A stretch of 64,000 nt of DNA from Paraphaeosphaeria minitans (GCA_015832175.1 WJXW01000018.1:62001-126000); one strand, 5' to 3'; positions 24,760 through 37,918 are shown, counted from the first letter of the stretch. Numbers and translations: made by a program. Notes: generated from the letters alone by a model not told the origin.

Positions 24760-26700
24760 TTTTAAAGAGAGTAGAAGTATTAGATTTTAATACAGACTAA
24801 AATATATCTACTTTAGAGTCTAATATTATATTAAACTAGCCTAATCCTTTCCTAATATAGAATTAGGAAAGCTAACTATAGGTAGTTAGTAAAAGAGAGG
24901 GAGGAAAATATATTAGAGCACTAATTATTATCCTTCTTATTATTAACAGTAATATTATCTCTATAGTAGTAGCAGGACTAATAAGTATTTAGAGTTTAGG
25001 GCTCTGTAGAGCTAGAGGCCCTAGTTACTTTAGACTAAAGAAGAGATCTAGCATAATTTTAGGTAGCCTAATTAACAGACTACTAATAAGGCAAAAGAGA
25101 ACTAGAATAAGAATACTAGAAATAAGTAGACTAAGAGAATAGCTAAGGCTAAAGAGAAGTATTATTTCTAGTAGAAGAATCTAGGCGCATAGGTAATCTA
25201 GGACTAGGCAATCTATAATTAGAGCTAGAATAAGAACCCCCTTAAACAGGAGGACTAAAACCCTAAAATAATAAAGCACTACTAGGAGGAGACTAAAGGG
25301 AACCTTTAGAAGACCTTTAGAAACAATCTTAAAGGGCTGCTAAGGAAAAAGAACTATAGTTTATAGTAATAGTGTATTAGGGTTCTATAGGCTCCCTAGA
25401 AATAGGAGTATTAAGGGCAGAAACAGCCTTAGAAGCGCGACTAGAAGAAGCCTAAGAGTAGGTTATACTAATAGGAAGGATGTTAGCAGCTAAAATAATA
25501 TTGTCTATAAAAGGACTAGTGCTAGGGTTAGCTCGCTTACCTAAAAAGAAAGAGATATTAGCTTAGGTAATAGGAAATTAGGACTAGAACTTACAATAAA
25601 AAGAGTAAAAGGTATAGTTACTATTTATCTAGCACTTATTACACCCTCTTTAGTTTAGTAGCTTACCTTCTAGATAGGAAACGCTATATTTACTACTAAA
25701 ATAGAGCTTACTCCTCCTACTTTTATTCTAGTAGTAGGTGCAGCGATAGTTAATTAAAGAAGAAGGAGGAAAACAAAAAAAAGTAGTAGTATACTAGATA
25801 CTTATATTAATATTAGTATTATAGTATCCACGCTTTAATAGAGCCTCCCTAGTGCCTAAGCTAAAAAACTTAGTAATAGTTTCCACTTTATTATTACTAA
25901 TATTAAAGTGCTAAATAGTAAGGTCTAAGTAGCTATTATTCTTATAGACGCTAGTAGTGCGAAGAATAGGACCTAGGGCAACACCCTACATACCTAGACT
26001 ATAGATAAAGTGAGCTAGTTCACGTAGAAGATTACAGTTTATACGCTAATTAGCCTTTACCCTAACTAGGAAAGTTAGTAATAGGATGTAAAAAGTTTTT
26101 AGAATAATATACGCTACTTAACAATATACTCCTTAGCAGACTTAAAAAGGTAGATAAAGAGATCCGCCTTTATATTACTAGTAGGGCTACGCTTATTTAG
26201 GTTATTACTACCCTTTCTACTACTAGCACTAGAAGCGGCTGTTCTACCTAAGGTCTAGTTAACTATAGCTATAACTACAGTAGAGTTATTAAATAGGTAT
26301 TAAAAGGACTAAAAGAGAAGGAGGAGAGTAGAAGTAAGGGTTAGAAAAAGGATAGAGTAGAAGAAATCCTAAAGTTATATACCCTAAAGATTAAGCGTAG
26401 GCCACCTAAGCAGCTTAGTAGAAGTGTTTATAAGAGGATATTACTATAATATTACTATCTAACATGCTAAGAGGTCTACAAACAACTTTAATTATAGGGA
26501 CATAAGCAGTAGATAGGCAATAGGTTAGCAGTTAGGATAATTAGGCACAGTTAGTTAGCTAGAGGCTAAAGTAATATTATAGGCCTAGAATTAGACTAAC
26601 GCTATATTATTACCTAATATATAAAGAAGTTAATAAACGACTTTAATTATAGGGACATAAGCAGTAGGTAGGTAATAGGTTAGTAGGTAGGATAATTAGG
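24760..26700 (+). pseudogene. extra 3' reading frame of C, unknown function
   Basis: Between integrase and the 3' LTR the plus strand keeps one long degenerate frame of over 600 codons. An Arg/Ser-rich basic part lies at about 25050-25330 and a more ordinary globular-looking part at about 25800-26450. D carries the same region with similar reading (37400-37918 and 45163-46700), so it belongs to the element. I do not recognise the protein. Its position after pol is where envelope-like or accessory genes sit in some Gypsy elements, but no signal peptide or membrane segment is evident. Confidence 0.5.
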
Positions 26701-26706
26701 TAAGAG
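26477..26706 (+). repeat. direct repeat near the 3' end of C
   Basis: A ~70-bp segment beginning AACTTTAATTATAGGGACAT at about 26483 recurs at about 26640 (period near 158 bp). The same pair is in D at about 46567 and 46724, so the duplication predates the split of C and D. Confidence 0.8.
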
Positions 26707-26821
26707 TGGCTAGCTAAGGATTAAGGAAATTACAGGTCTAGGAGGTAACTGCTAATAAGGTATTAAAAGGGTGGCAAGGTAGTAGGCTTAAAGGACTAAG
26801 CCTAGAAGAAAGGAAGGAAAA

Positions 26822-27053
26822 TATAGTGTAAAGGTTAGCCTATAATAGAGAATTAGAGAAACATAGGGCTAATTAGCTGTCGTTTAAGATAGCTAATTAG
26901 GGAATAAGAAAAAGGAAGCGCCAACTAGACAAGACAGAAAGAGACTTAATAGACAATTAGAGTAGTTGGATTTGTATAATAGATTTTGGATAGGAGAACT
27001 TAACTCATTCTTTTATATTCCTCACTTAAGGCAAACGCACCTACAACACAATA
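26822..27053 (+). repeat. 3' LTR of C (232 bp)
   Basis: Pairs with 10655-10885. It is preceded by a purine-rich tract and followed by GTAC, the target duplication. Confidence 0.9.
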
Positions 27054-28760
27054 GTACATAATTTAAGTGCTAAGTAACTATAATATTCTACACAGTATAC
27101 GCGCTGTATAGAAACTAAACCTATAATAAGTAAAATAGGCGATATACCTAGTAGCTTTTAATTTTAAAGTAGAACACTGCTTAGGAAAAATAAACCTAAT
27201 AAATAGACTATTAAGGAGGTTAGATTACGCATAGGAAAACCTATTACTAATCTATTTATTACCTACCCTATAGAACAAAATACTATAGAGAACTAAGTAT
27301 AGTAGAGTAAGTAGATCTATGAATAAGCCAAGCTTATTAGGCGTATAGAAGATGTATGTTACTAATAGTTTTAGAGCCATAAGGGTCCCTACTACTAGTG
27401 CTATAGTATACACACTATATGTAGCACGCTTACTAACTAGAGTATTAGTTAGTAGTAAACCTATAATAAAAAAGTCTAATCTTATAACTAAAGTTTAGTA
27501 GCTTTAGTAAAGAGACACCTTTACTATTAAGCGTATTGCTAGCTTTAGGCGTAAAAGAAGCACTTAAAGTAGTAGTAAGGCGCAAGTATAGTGCCTTAAT
27601 AAGATAAAAGTCCTAAGGTATAATAGTAGATTATACATCCTAGATAAACTAGTAATTAGGTAAGAGATTTTATTCTAGCACTATAATACGTATATAGTAG
27701 GCTACTTTAGTATATATAGAACGCTTAAGGCTATTAAGAGGACTTACTATTAGCCTCTTATAGGTTAAGATATTTAGAAGTATATAAGGACTTATACTAT
27801 TTACTAAAGGAGTAAAGCTCTAAAGTATAGTAACTATAGCTAGCTATTACCTCTTCTAAGGCTAAAGGATATTTTCAAGGAAGTTTTACTAGACTTTATA
27901 ACTAAATTCCTACTAGTAAAGAATTAAGGCAGCTGCGCTTTTAATGTAATTTTATAATTATATACTACTTTTTTAAGACAGCTATCTATATCCCTATACA
28001 GAAAACATAGAATATAAAGGGATTTATAAAAGCCTACTTTTAAGAGGTTATTTAAAAGTTTAGTATTTAGAAAGGTATTATATCTAATCAGGGCCCTATT
28101 TTTACCTCTTCTTTTTAGGCAGAAATATGCTACTAGCTATAGGTAAAGCGTAGGCTTAGCACTACTTTTTACCCTTAGATAGATAGGTAAACAAAGCGCT
28201 AGAATTAGATGCTTAAATAATATCTTTGCATGTTTATTATGTCTCTATAAATAAACTAGATTAAACTGCTCCTAGTAGCTTAATTTGTATATAACAACTA
28301 TATCTATAATTTAACAAAAATAACGCCTTTCTATACTATATATAATAAGCACCCTATTCTCACTACTCCTCCTTTAGATAGTAGGCCAGAGGGAGAGTTA
28401 CTAGATATAGTTAAGAGAGTAAAACGTATATATAGCGTATACGTATTACTTATAGAGTACCTACGCTTAGTATAAGAGTATTAGAGCTAGTACTATAATA
28501 AGAAATATAAGTAAGAGTTATTCTAGAGAGGCGACTTAGTTCTACTTAGTATAAAGAATATATATATACCTTAATAACTAAGTAAGAAGCTATTTGGAAA
28601 ATTCATTAGGCCCTTTTAAGTACAGAACGCATTTAGAACGTAGGTATACTACTTACTCCTTCTACTACACTATTATATTTATAATATATTTTATATTTCC
28701 CTCTTTAAACAATAGAAACTAAGACTAAGAGTAGAAGACATTAATACCTTACTACTAGAG
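27054..28760 (+). pseudogene. element H, RNase H end and integrase, fragment 3
   Basis: Resumes H exactly where 10654 stopped; the end of RNase H reads VEHCLGKINLINRLLRR at about 27170-27225, mirroring the left edge of G. Integrase follows: HYNTYIVGYF and YYQPLIGQD (about 27670-27775) lie in the zinc-binding region, and the core is at about 27860-28350. The C-terminal part (DLVLLSIKNIYI, ENSLGPF, about 28530-28620) lies near the end. The frame fades at about 28740. The expected H 3' end is missing here because E is joined on at ~28760. Confidence 0.8.
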
Positions 28761-28762
28761 GT

Positions 28763-28934
28763 TCTAAGAGTATTACGTAATCTACTTAGCTACTTAGGGC
28801 TCCCAAGTAGCTAAGCGTATTATGTAATCTAATTTAAGCCTCTTAGTATCTCTTTATTACGTCTATAATCTTATTGTCGCTTTATTATACCTTTATAAGC
28901 GCCCAACTCCTACACTACTATCTAGTTTATAATA
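28763..28934 (-). repeat. truncated 3' LTR of E
   Basis: Matches 61285-61454 (CTACTTAGCTACTTAGGGCT, then TAAGTAGCTAAGCGTATTA, ending TTTATAATA). The U5-side ~240 bp present at 47711-47951 are missing. The purine tract GGGAGGGGATAA (minus strand) follows at 28935-28946. Confidence 0.82.
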
Positions 28935-29505
28935 TTATCCCCTCCCTTTCTAATCTTCATCTTAAAGAATTATACCTACTAATTATAATAGTATAAAGCG
29001 TTATTATAACCTTATCCTTACTATTGAGAATTATAGTGCTATTATAGTAACTAAGTGTTCTTTTTATAAGGTGTATTTTTATATATATAAGGTCTATATT
29101 AGCTCAGGGAAGTGTAGTAAGTGTTAGAAATAAGAATTAAAGTGTAACGTAGCTATTATTCAAAATAAGTTCTCGCAGTTAGTATCTAAAAAGAAGAAGT
29201 TAGAGGCGCAAATATTTAAGGCGTATAAAGAATAAAATACTATATTAAAGGCGCTGCGTATAGCACGCATAAAAAAGGAGTAGTTATTAAAATAGTTAGC
29301 GCAGAATAAAAAGCGTGCTAGAGTAGTAATTACAGTAGAAAGTGCTACGCTAATAAAGTTAGAGGAGGATCTAGTTTAGCCTACTTAGCCTGTAGGTCCT
29401 GCAGAGCTTAGTACGTCTATTTATTTAGTAATAAATAATTTTCCTCTAGAGTTCTACGACAACTCTGTGACTCTGCCTTTCTAGGTAAAGATAATATTAT
29501 GTTAT
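28935..29505 (+). pseudogene. antisense ORF of chromovirus E
   Basis: Plus-strand frame opposite to pol. A Cys-containing N-terminus (SSGKCSKC, about 29101-29125) is followed by a strongly helical Lys/Gln/Leu stretch (SKKKKLEAQIFKAYKEQ, about 29185-29235) predicted to form a coiled-coil. The C-terminal part is around 29380-29480. Sequence and spacing resemble the ORF of K more than those of A and B. Few stops interrupt it. Confidence 0.6.
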
Positions 29506-29509
29506 GTTA

Positions 29510-32500
29510 GACGTCTATAAAATTCTTTATTTTTTTATTAACAGTTCCCTAGGTAGGCTACTAGTTTCTAAGTGTTTTTACTATATAGGTAACCTTTCCA
29601 CTTAATTAGGTATATTTTATTTTACTAATTATAGTCTAGAATTTTTTTAACTTTAAATTTATTTTCTCCCTTAGCTTAGTAGTAGAAGGTTGTTTTAATT
29701 AGAGTATTAGGGTCTGCTAGTTCTAGTAATAACACGTAGAATACTAGGTGTATTTTTACGTTAGTTAGTAGTTCTAGTTTGTAGTTTACTAGGGAGATTT
29801 ATTTAGAAATGTAAAATAGTCTAACCTTAATATAATCTAGTTTCTTGTGTTTTTTTTTAAGTTTAAAGGTTTTTTATAAGTAGATATGCATTATCCCCCT
29901 TCTTTAGCTAAAGTGCTATTTTTCGTTTTTAGTTTTAGTATAAAATTAATTGCTGCTAAACTTTTTTAACGTTTTCTTAGAGTTGTTAGTATATTTTCTT
30001 TTTATTTTCTACTATATCTATAGCTTCTTTTACTTTAATTGTCGTAGGAAATTATTAATTAAAGAAATATGGGTGTCTTCTATAGTTTATATAGAATAGT
30101 ATATATTCTAATACTGTAGGTTTGGCTCAATCTGCAATTAAGCATTTAAGGGTTAATAGTATACTATCGTGCAAAGGGTGAGAAGTAGGTTTAATTAATT
30201 ACGTCTAGTCTATCGTATAAAGGAGCACTAAGGACCTTATAAAGTCTCTGCCTCTTGGCGCTAACCTAAGCAGTAGGTCCTTGTGCAGGTCCTTATAGGT
30301 AGATAGGGCCTTATAAAGTCTCTGCCTCTTAGCGCTAACCTAAGTAGTGGGTCCTTGTGCGGGTCCCCACAGGTAGGCAGGCCCCTATTTTACTTAGTGC
30401 TATTTTTACGATAAACTGTACGGATAAATACTACTAATACTTTGTTATTATAGGCTAACTGTGCTATAGGTAGTAATAAAACCTAGTTATTCTTCTAACT
30501 ATTACAGTAGATGCGTAGGTACGTTTCTATAGTTTAGTTCATACGTTCTATCTATCTATCTATTTATAAATAGTAAGCTATTAATAGCTTTTATTTTATT
30601 CTAAGTAGGGCTATAAGCGTTGTCTAATAATTTAACATAAAGAGCTTATCTCTGTTGCTAATAATTATTTTTAGGATTCTGTAGTGTCTAATTAGTTAGT
30701 CTAGAATAAGAAAAGCAAGTTCCTTTGCTATTATTCTTTTAAGGCATAGAATAAGCTTAATATACTTAGTTAGTTAGTAGACTATTACTAGTATACTATT
30801 ATATTTAATTCCTATTGTTAGATCCTTAGAGTTTAGAATTCCTATAATAAAATCTATAGCAATGTCTTCTTATAGTGCTGTTAGTATTCTAATTGCCTAC
30901 ATCTCTCTATATTTAAGATATATACTATGTTTATTTCTCTAGCATTCTGTATATTTGTAAATATAAGTTATTACTGCTTCCTTAATCCCGTAGAAATTGT
31001 AGTTCTATTAGATAAGTTCTATTGTTTTTATAATACCTACATGTCTGTACATAGGGTTATTATACTATTATTAAATAATCTTAGTCTATAGATATTCTAC
31101 AACTTCTTAATTAATTACTAAAAGTTAATTTAGTTCTACTATTAGTTCTATAGATCTATCTTTAGCTTTACAAAGAATTATAGAGAAGGTTTTTATTTTT
31201 TATTCTACTAGATTGCTTTATTAGCTAAAAGCGTCTACTCTGCTATTTTCTTTTTTAGCTATATAGATAATTTTAAACTTATACTACCTAGTAGTCTATA
31301 ACTATCTTTATTATTATAGCGTAAGTTCTTTTGTCGTTGTGAATCTTAGAAGGTTCTTATAATCTATATAGATTTCTGTTGTTAAGTAACTAAGCGCGTA
31401 AATTCCCTAGTGCTTAAAGGCTTTAATAATAGCGTAGAGGTCTTTATTATATACGTTGTATTGTGTTTTAGTATTATTAAATTTGTATAAGTAGTAGGTA
31501 ATTAGGTGCCATCTGCTATTATATTCTTATTTACTATAGACGCCTAGCGCGAGATCCCTAGCGTCTATTTTAATGCGTAGTAGTTTATTATTTTTAAAAT
31601 AAATAAGGATAGCTTTTATAATATAGGCTGTCTTAAGGAGTTATAATACTATTCCGAACTTATTTATCTATTTAAAGGATACGTCCTTCTTTATTAAATT
31701 TATTAAAGGTATTGTAACCTTTATGTAATTTTAGATAAATTGTTAGTTAAATCTATAGAATCCTAAGAATTCTTAGATATTTTTAGCTATCTTTAGTATT
31801 AGCTAGTTCTTAATATATTCAACTTTACTTAGTGGTATCTTAATTCCTTCTATAGTAATAACATGTTCTAGGAATTTAAGTCTTTTAACGTTAAACTTAT
31901 ATGTCTTAAGTTTAATGCGAAGGCATGCTTTATCTAGTGCTTTTAATACTATCTATACGTACTTAGTGTAGTTAGATTTATTTTTAGAAAAGACAAGGAT
32001 ATTGTCTATATACGCAATAATAAATATGTCTAGAGATTTATAGAGTACGTTATTGATAAGAGCTATAAAAGCTACAATTGCGTTTATAAGTTTAAAAGGT
32101 ATAAACTTATATTTAAATAGTCTATAGCGTAATTAAAACGCTGTTTTCTATTCTTTACCTTTCTTAATTTATATAAGGTGGTAACTGTCTCTTAGATCTA
32201 TTATTATAAATATCTTAGCTTAAGATAGTTAATTTTGTAACTCTGTAATATTTAGTAGTAGATATTAGTTCTTTATTATTATGTTGTTAAGTTATTAGTA
32301 GTTAACGTATAGTCTGTCTAGTCTATCCTTTTTTTTAATAAATATAAAAGGGCTTACTACTAGTGACTTTAATAGTTATATATATGCTTTCTTAAGATTT
32401 GTCTTAATAAAATCGCGTTCTTTAAGAAGTTCTTTTTCTATTTTACTATATAGTAGTCTAAAAGGTAGCGTCTTCCCCTCTTCTACATCTATTATAAGAT

Positions 32501-34473
32501 TCTAGGATTAATGTTTAGGTAGGTTTGCTTTTTCTTCCTTTTCTATAAATATATATATCTATTTCCTGTACGCGCTTAGTAAGGTAAGGGGTACGCTATT
32601 GTCCTCTTTCTTACACTTCTTAATCTAGTGGTTTCTCCTAATAGTAGTATGTTATTAATAACTCTCTTATCTACTATTATTTTTAGTTAATGCGTAGGCT
32701 TTACTTATAATATATAATTATAGTATTTAAATAATATTTTCTTTATACCCTAGTTAATCTATAAGTTATATATTATTAACTAAAGTAATCCTAAAACTAA
32801 CTTATACTTAGATCCTAGTAAAACATCTAAGGTAAGTTCCTCTTTATATTCTTAGACTATTATTATAGTTGTAACCTCCTAGTATACTTAAGGTGTCTTA
32901 GGCATTAGGGATCTATTCGCGATATAGATAATATAGGGTACTTCTTTCTTTAATATTATAAGTCCTGCTTATCTTACTGTCTAATAAGATATAAAGTTCC
33001 TTCCTACTCCTAAGTCTATAAAAGTTTAAGCCTATATTCCTTTAAGCTATACTAGTAGCTTGATTAATACTATGCTTACTATAGCATTTAATTTAATAAA
33101 GGCGTTTTCTCGTCTAAGTTTAGGCCTAAAAAAGACATCTATTTATATAGGTTATAGTTAAGTTCTAGTGCATAGTATACGTTTGTAAGTATCCACTTTT
33201 ATTATTATTCTTAAATATATGGCTTATATAGATTGTCTTTTTCTTTTTTCTATAAGAACGTTTTGTTGTTTTTTCTCTTGCAGTCTTTACTATTCCTATA
33301 TACTAGTTAAATTAGTAGTTCTATTATTACTTCTTACGTAGGGTAATTTATAAAGCTGTCTAAACATTTAGCTATATAGTAGTATTTATAGTCTTAGTTT
33401 AGACACGTATACTAGTATTCTTATATACAGTCTCTATTTATAAGTATATTATAGTATGTATTATCTTTTAGCGTAAGGTAAAGGAACTATGTTACTTATT
33501 ATTTATCCTAGAGGTGTTCGTTCTAGGCTGTAATAGGGTAGTCTATCCACATATATCTATAACGTAGGGTTTTCTTAGGTTATCTTTTATTTTTCTCTTT
33601 CTCTATCTTATATTATACGCATGTTGGTTCTTTGCAATGTGTCCACATATAGAATTAGTATATAGGGTTTTAGTGGTCTAGGTAGTACTTTAGTACTAGT
33701 CTAACTGCTTATTTTTATAGGGTCGCATCCCTTTTAGTGCTATATTTAGTTTATCTAGGAATAAAGCTTATCTATATCCTAGGTCTCTATCTCTTAGCTA
33801 GTGGGGTTCTATATAGTCCTAAATGTTTAGTTTATACTTAGGTGATACAGGGTTATTTTCTTCCCGCCTACTTTATAGGTAAAGAGTAGGAGATTTTAGT
33901 ATCTCTTCTACATCTTTAGTATTATAGTATATATTAGAGTTGTCTTCTAGATCTTTATATAATTATAAGTTAGATAAATCTAATTATTTACTTTGCTCTA
34001 GTGTAACGCGTTAGTAACTAAATAGTGTTATAATAACTTCTTATTCCTTATTAGGTTCTTAGTCCTTAATATTAGTATATTTAACTTAGTTTAATAGACT
34101 TTATTCTTTAATTTGCAGTTCCTAGCTATATAGCCTAGTTTACTATATATAAAGCATTTATAGGTCTTACTTATTAATTATTAACTTCTATCTAAAATAT
34201 ATTTATTAGGCTACTTAGGGCCTATCCTTTCTTTTTTTCCTTTGCCTATGTAGTTAAACTAGACATCTTCTATTAGTTTATATTTCTAGTAGTTCCTTAG
34301 TTATTGTCTTTAGATAACTCTAATAGGGTTATTATAAACCACTTTTGTAGGTTGTCTAAAGCTTATTACGTTAGGGTTTTAGAAGAGCTCCTATTATAGC
34401 GAGAACTATTCTCTATTAATTCTAATAGTTTCTTTATATAGTTCTTTAAGATTAGTAATTTGCGCACTACTAT
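29510..34473 (-). pseudogene. degenerate gag-pol of chromovirus E, main part
   Basis: Co-linear with A and B: chromodomain at about 29645-29520, integrase, RNase H, RT with the box YIDNILVFSKN at about 32025-31980, protease at about 33010-32935, and zinc knuckle (CFIYSKLGYIARNC) at about 34170-34085. It is interrupted at 30115-30426 by a solo M LTR and at 34474 by element D, where gag is cut; the N-terminal rest of gag is 47141-47706. Relative to A there is a ~40-bp deletion near 32640 and an extra ~60 bp near 33740-33800. Confidence 0.88.
30115..30426 (-). repeat. solo LTR of family M with internal duplication (312 bp)
   Basis: Reverse-oriented M LTR flanked by the perfect duplication AATAC (30110-30114 and 30427-30431), inside the integrase region of E. 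It is 74 bp longer than the other M LTRs (238 bp) because the GGCGCTAACCTAAGCAGT segment and its surroundings occur twice (about 30230-30307 and 30308-30382). It keeps many CA/TG dinucleotides, unlike the surrounding sequence. Confidence 0.9.
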
Positions 34474-34708
34474 TATAGTGTAAAGGTTGGCCTACGATGG
34501 AGAATCGGAGAAACATAGGGCTGATTAACTGTCGTTTAAGATAGCTGATTAGGGAATAGACAAAGAAGGAGAGCGCGAACTAGACAAGACACAAAGAGAC
34601 CTAATAGATAATTAGAGTAGTTAGATTTGTATAATAGATTTTAGATAGGATAACTTAACTTATTCTTTTATATTCCTTACTTAAGGCAAACGCACCTATA
34701 ACACTATA
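34474..34708 (+). repeat. 5' LTR of D (235 bp)
   Basis: C-family LTR, starting TATAGTGTAAAGGTTGG and ending AACACTATA. A decayed primer region equivalent to that of C follows. Confidence 0.9.
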
Positions 34709-34789
34709 TTTTTAGTAAAGGATATAGGGCGGCTTTTAAAAGGATGTAGAGAAGTATAGTAATAAGTATTTAGAGAACTAATAGAAGCT

Positions 34790-35160
34790 GTTTAGTAGAC
34801 TTTTAAGTAGCTGCTAAATAGCTAGAAACAAAGCGATAAGACTAATAGACTTTTAAGTAGCTATTAGGTACATAGATAAATAGACTGTATAGACTTTTAA
34901 CTAGTTATTAGTTGCCTAGATAGATAGATTAATAGACTTTTAAGTAGTTACTAATTACCTAGAAATAAAATAACACACTAATAGACTTTTAAGCAGCTAT
35001 CTAGTGCTAGTATAAACTGTATAGACTTTTAAGTAGTTATTAGTTACCTAGGAATAAAACAATAATAGACTAATAGACTTTTAAGTAGCTATTAGGTAGA
35101 AAGAGCGACAGACTAAAGGACCTTTAAGTGGCCACTAGACTCCTAGAAAGAGCGAATGCG
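34790..35160 (+). repeat. leader repeat array of D
   Basis: Imperfect TAGACTTTTAAGTAGYTATTAG repeats as in C. This copy is uninterrupted and shows the undisturbed array. Confidence 0.8.
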
Positions 35161-35344
35161 ATAGACCCTAAATAATTCTAGTCTAAGTAATAATTAAGTT
35201 AGGGATAAAAAGGGAAGCGAGGTATTAGTAGTAGGATTCTATTAAGTAAGATTGTTATCCGTATACCTAAAGCTAAATTGCTAACAGAAAACTAATATAA
35301 AAATAAGTAGATAATAGAAGAAAAACAGAAAGGAGATAAAATAG

Positions 35345-37245
35345 ATTTATATAGGTTTTATAATAACCCTATTTATCTAACTACCTTTGCTAAAAGCAGC
35401 ACTAGTTAGATAAGCTAGGATATTACTAATTACTTTTTAGAAGATATAGACGAAAGAAAATAGTTTAAGGATAGAGGACTAGGAATAAAAGGCTTTTCGT
35501 AAAACAGAAACGTAGCTTAGTTTACTCTAAGCCTAAATAATAGTAACGCACTAAGCTTTAGTAGTATTAATATTACTACTTTCTTAGAAGACTATAACTT
35601 TTAAGTAGAAAGAGTAGAGTAGAGTAAGGAGCTTAAGAAACAAAAACTACCTTACTTCAACTTAGGCACTTACTAAAGGGATATTATAAAGCTACTAGCC
35701 TATAGAAGCGCTTTAGTTAACTAAAAAGACTTCTAGAAGATACTTTGCTCTAAGTACTTATTAATAGACTTAGAGTACTAAAAATTAACTAGAGCCTACC
35801 TTAAGAGCTAGCTTAATAAAATAAGCTAGTAGCCTATTACACTAAATAACTACTTCTATAAGTTTAATAGCTATACCTAAGCTGCCTTTACCTAATTATA
35901 AATTGTGTAGATAGAAGTAGGGACTCTTTTCTTTAGAGGTCTTAGCTAAGACAATAAGACTATAGTTATATATAGAATGCTAATAGAGAGTCGCCTAAGA
36001 GGAGGTAATATAAACACCTATTAGGTGCAAGAAATATACAATTTCCTTCGCTAGTGCAGAGACTAGAATAAGGTAATTAGGGCTATGTAGTAGGAGGAGA
36101 GATAGGTTACTATAAATCTAGCTTATTCTAAAGCTACTTTATTAGTAATTCTACTTATCCTACTGCCTAGGAAGTTCTTTAAGGTACAGGAGGAAACAAG
36201 AATAGGAGGAAATAAAGATAATAATAAAGAAGTACATGCGTAAGTCTAAGAGGTTATTGCAAAGATAGAAGGACTTACCTTTACTATAAAAAAATATAAG
36301 TAATAGAAGGCTTCTATACCTACTACTGCTAGTCTTATTCTAAATAAGCTAGTTAACGACTAATACGCTTCTAACAAGCTTATAGGGCTAGCTTTTTATA
36401 TAGAACGTAATAATAGGTTGTTTAGGAGCTCCTATAACCTAATTAAAAGAGGCTAATTGCATTTGAGGTTAATAAGTAGTAAGTAAGGAGACTAGGAGCT
36501 AGAGATTAAGGCAATAAGAAGGGCTAAAGCCTACTACGCTACCCTATTAGAAGTCTCTTACCTATCTAAAGAAGTTAGCATAACTAAGGAAGTAAATACT
36601 ACTAGGGATAGGGTAGTGGAAAAGAGCTTTTAGGAATAATAGAACTAACTAGGTATTAAAAGGGTTATAGGGGCTAGAATTAGAGAATTCTGCCTAGGAT
36701 CTCTTTTACTAGTAATTAACAACAATAAATTAGTACTATAGGTAGTAGTTATAGAAGCAAACTAAAGGGCTTCTAAACCTACTAAAATAATAGAGGAGAG
36801 TATTGTCTAAGCTATACTAGAAGCTAAAGCTGTAAGTAGAAAGAAGGGTGCTTAAATAGCCTCCGCTCCTCTATTAGATAAAGAGCTAGTTGCACTTATT
36901 AACACCCTAAATACTAATTCTATTCTAATAGTAGCACTAACCTAAGAGGTAAGAGGTATTATAGTTAGATTCATATTTTCTTAGGATAAACTGCATTTAA
37001 AGGCCTAGCAACTACTCTTTAGGAAGGAAAGGGAGCCTAATAACTAATTAGATAGAAGTAAATTAGGAAATGTCTTTATAGGGACACAGCAAAGACAGAT
37101 TTTAATAGAAAAATAGAGTTAGGACCACCCTTAAGAACCTGCTATCCTGTTAGAAGTAATAATAGAGAAGTTACGCCCTAGCCTACACTAGATAGCACAA
37201 GGAAACGCTGCACAGAGTACCTAATATAGTACTAGAGAACTACTA
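35345..37245 (+). pseudogene. degenerate gag remnant of D with two deletions
   Basis: Co-linear with C 18360-20700. One deletion (C about 19463-19830, containing the zinc knuckle) is at about 36437. The second starts at about 37236, where the sequence jumps to the C equivalent of about 24520. Frames carry TAA/TAG stops. No RT, RNase H or integrase is present. Confidence 0.78.
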
Positions 37246-37918
37246 AAGAAAAGAATAAAGATTGTGCTTAAGTACTTCCTAATTAACTCTTAGACCCCTA
37301 TACTAAAGCTACTAAAGCTACTATAGTATTAAGAGGTTAAAGAGAGGGAGGAGCACAGTAATTCTAGCTTAGAAGTTAAGAATAGCCGTATTAGAACTAG
37401 AGGGGTAGAGTAAAAGAAAGAACTCTAACAGGCTATCGTGCTACCTATATAGACAAGAGGCAATTTACTAAAAGTAGTTATTTTAAAGAGAGTAGAAGTA
37501 TTAGATTTTAATATAGACTAAGATATATCTACTTTAGAGTCTAATATTATGTTAAACTAGCCTAATCCTTTCCTAATACAGAATTAGAAAAGCTAACTAT
37601 AGGTAGTTAGTAAAAGAGAAGGAGGAAAGATAGCAGAAGTAAAGTACTTAATAGCATTTTAGAAAATTAACATAGGAGAATAAAGAAGATAGGTAAATAG
37701 TATAGGAAAAAGAAATAGAGAACACCTAGTTACTAGCTAAAGATATATTAGGGCACTAATTATTATTCTCCTTATTATTAATAGTAATATTATCTCTATA
37801 GTAGCAGCTAGACTAATAAGTATTTAGGGTTTAGGGCTTTATAGAGCTAGAGGCCCTAGTTACCTTAGACTAAAGAAGAGATTTAGTATAATTTTAAGTA
37901 GCCTAATTAATAGACTAC
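37246..37918 (+). pseudogene. extra 3' frame of D, first part
   Basis: Homologous to C about 24525-25070, downstream of the pol deletion. It includes about 100 bp (about 37641-37740) that C lacks. The frame is cut by Copia J and resumes at 45163 after the ACTAC duplication. Function unknown, as for C. Confidence 0.5.

Larger units (their letters stand above)
10655..27053 (+). mobile_element. Ty3/Gypsy retrotransposon C, complete insertion, interrupted by B
   Basis: LTRs 10655-10885 and 26822-27053 (TGTAGTGT...ACACNACA type) are flanked by GTAC at 10651-10654 and 27054-27057; counting the shared A gives a 5-bp AGTAC. A TGG-type primer region (TTTTGGCGAGGGACAT) follows the 5' LTR at 10886-10905, and the purine tract AGAAGAAAGGAAGGAAAA precedes the 3' LTR. 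The order is leader with repeats, gag, protease-like, RT, RNase H, integrase and an extra 3' frame. Removing B (with one TSD copy) leaves about 9.66 kb. Confidence 0.93.
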
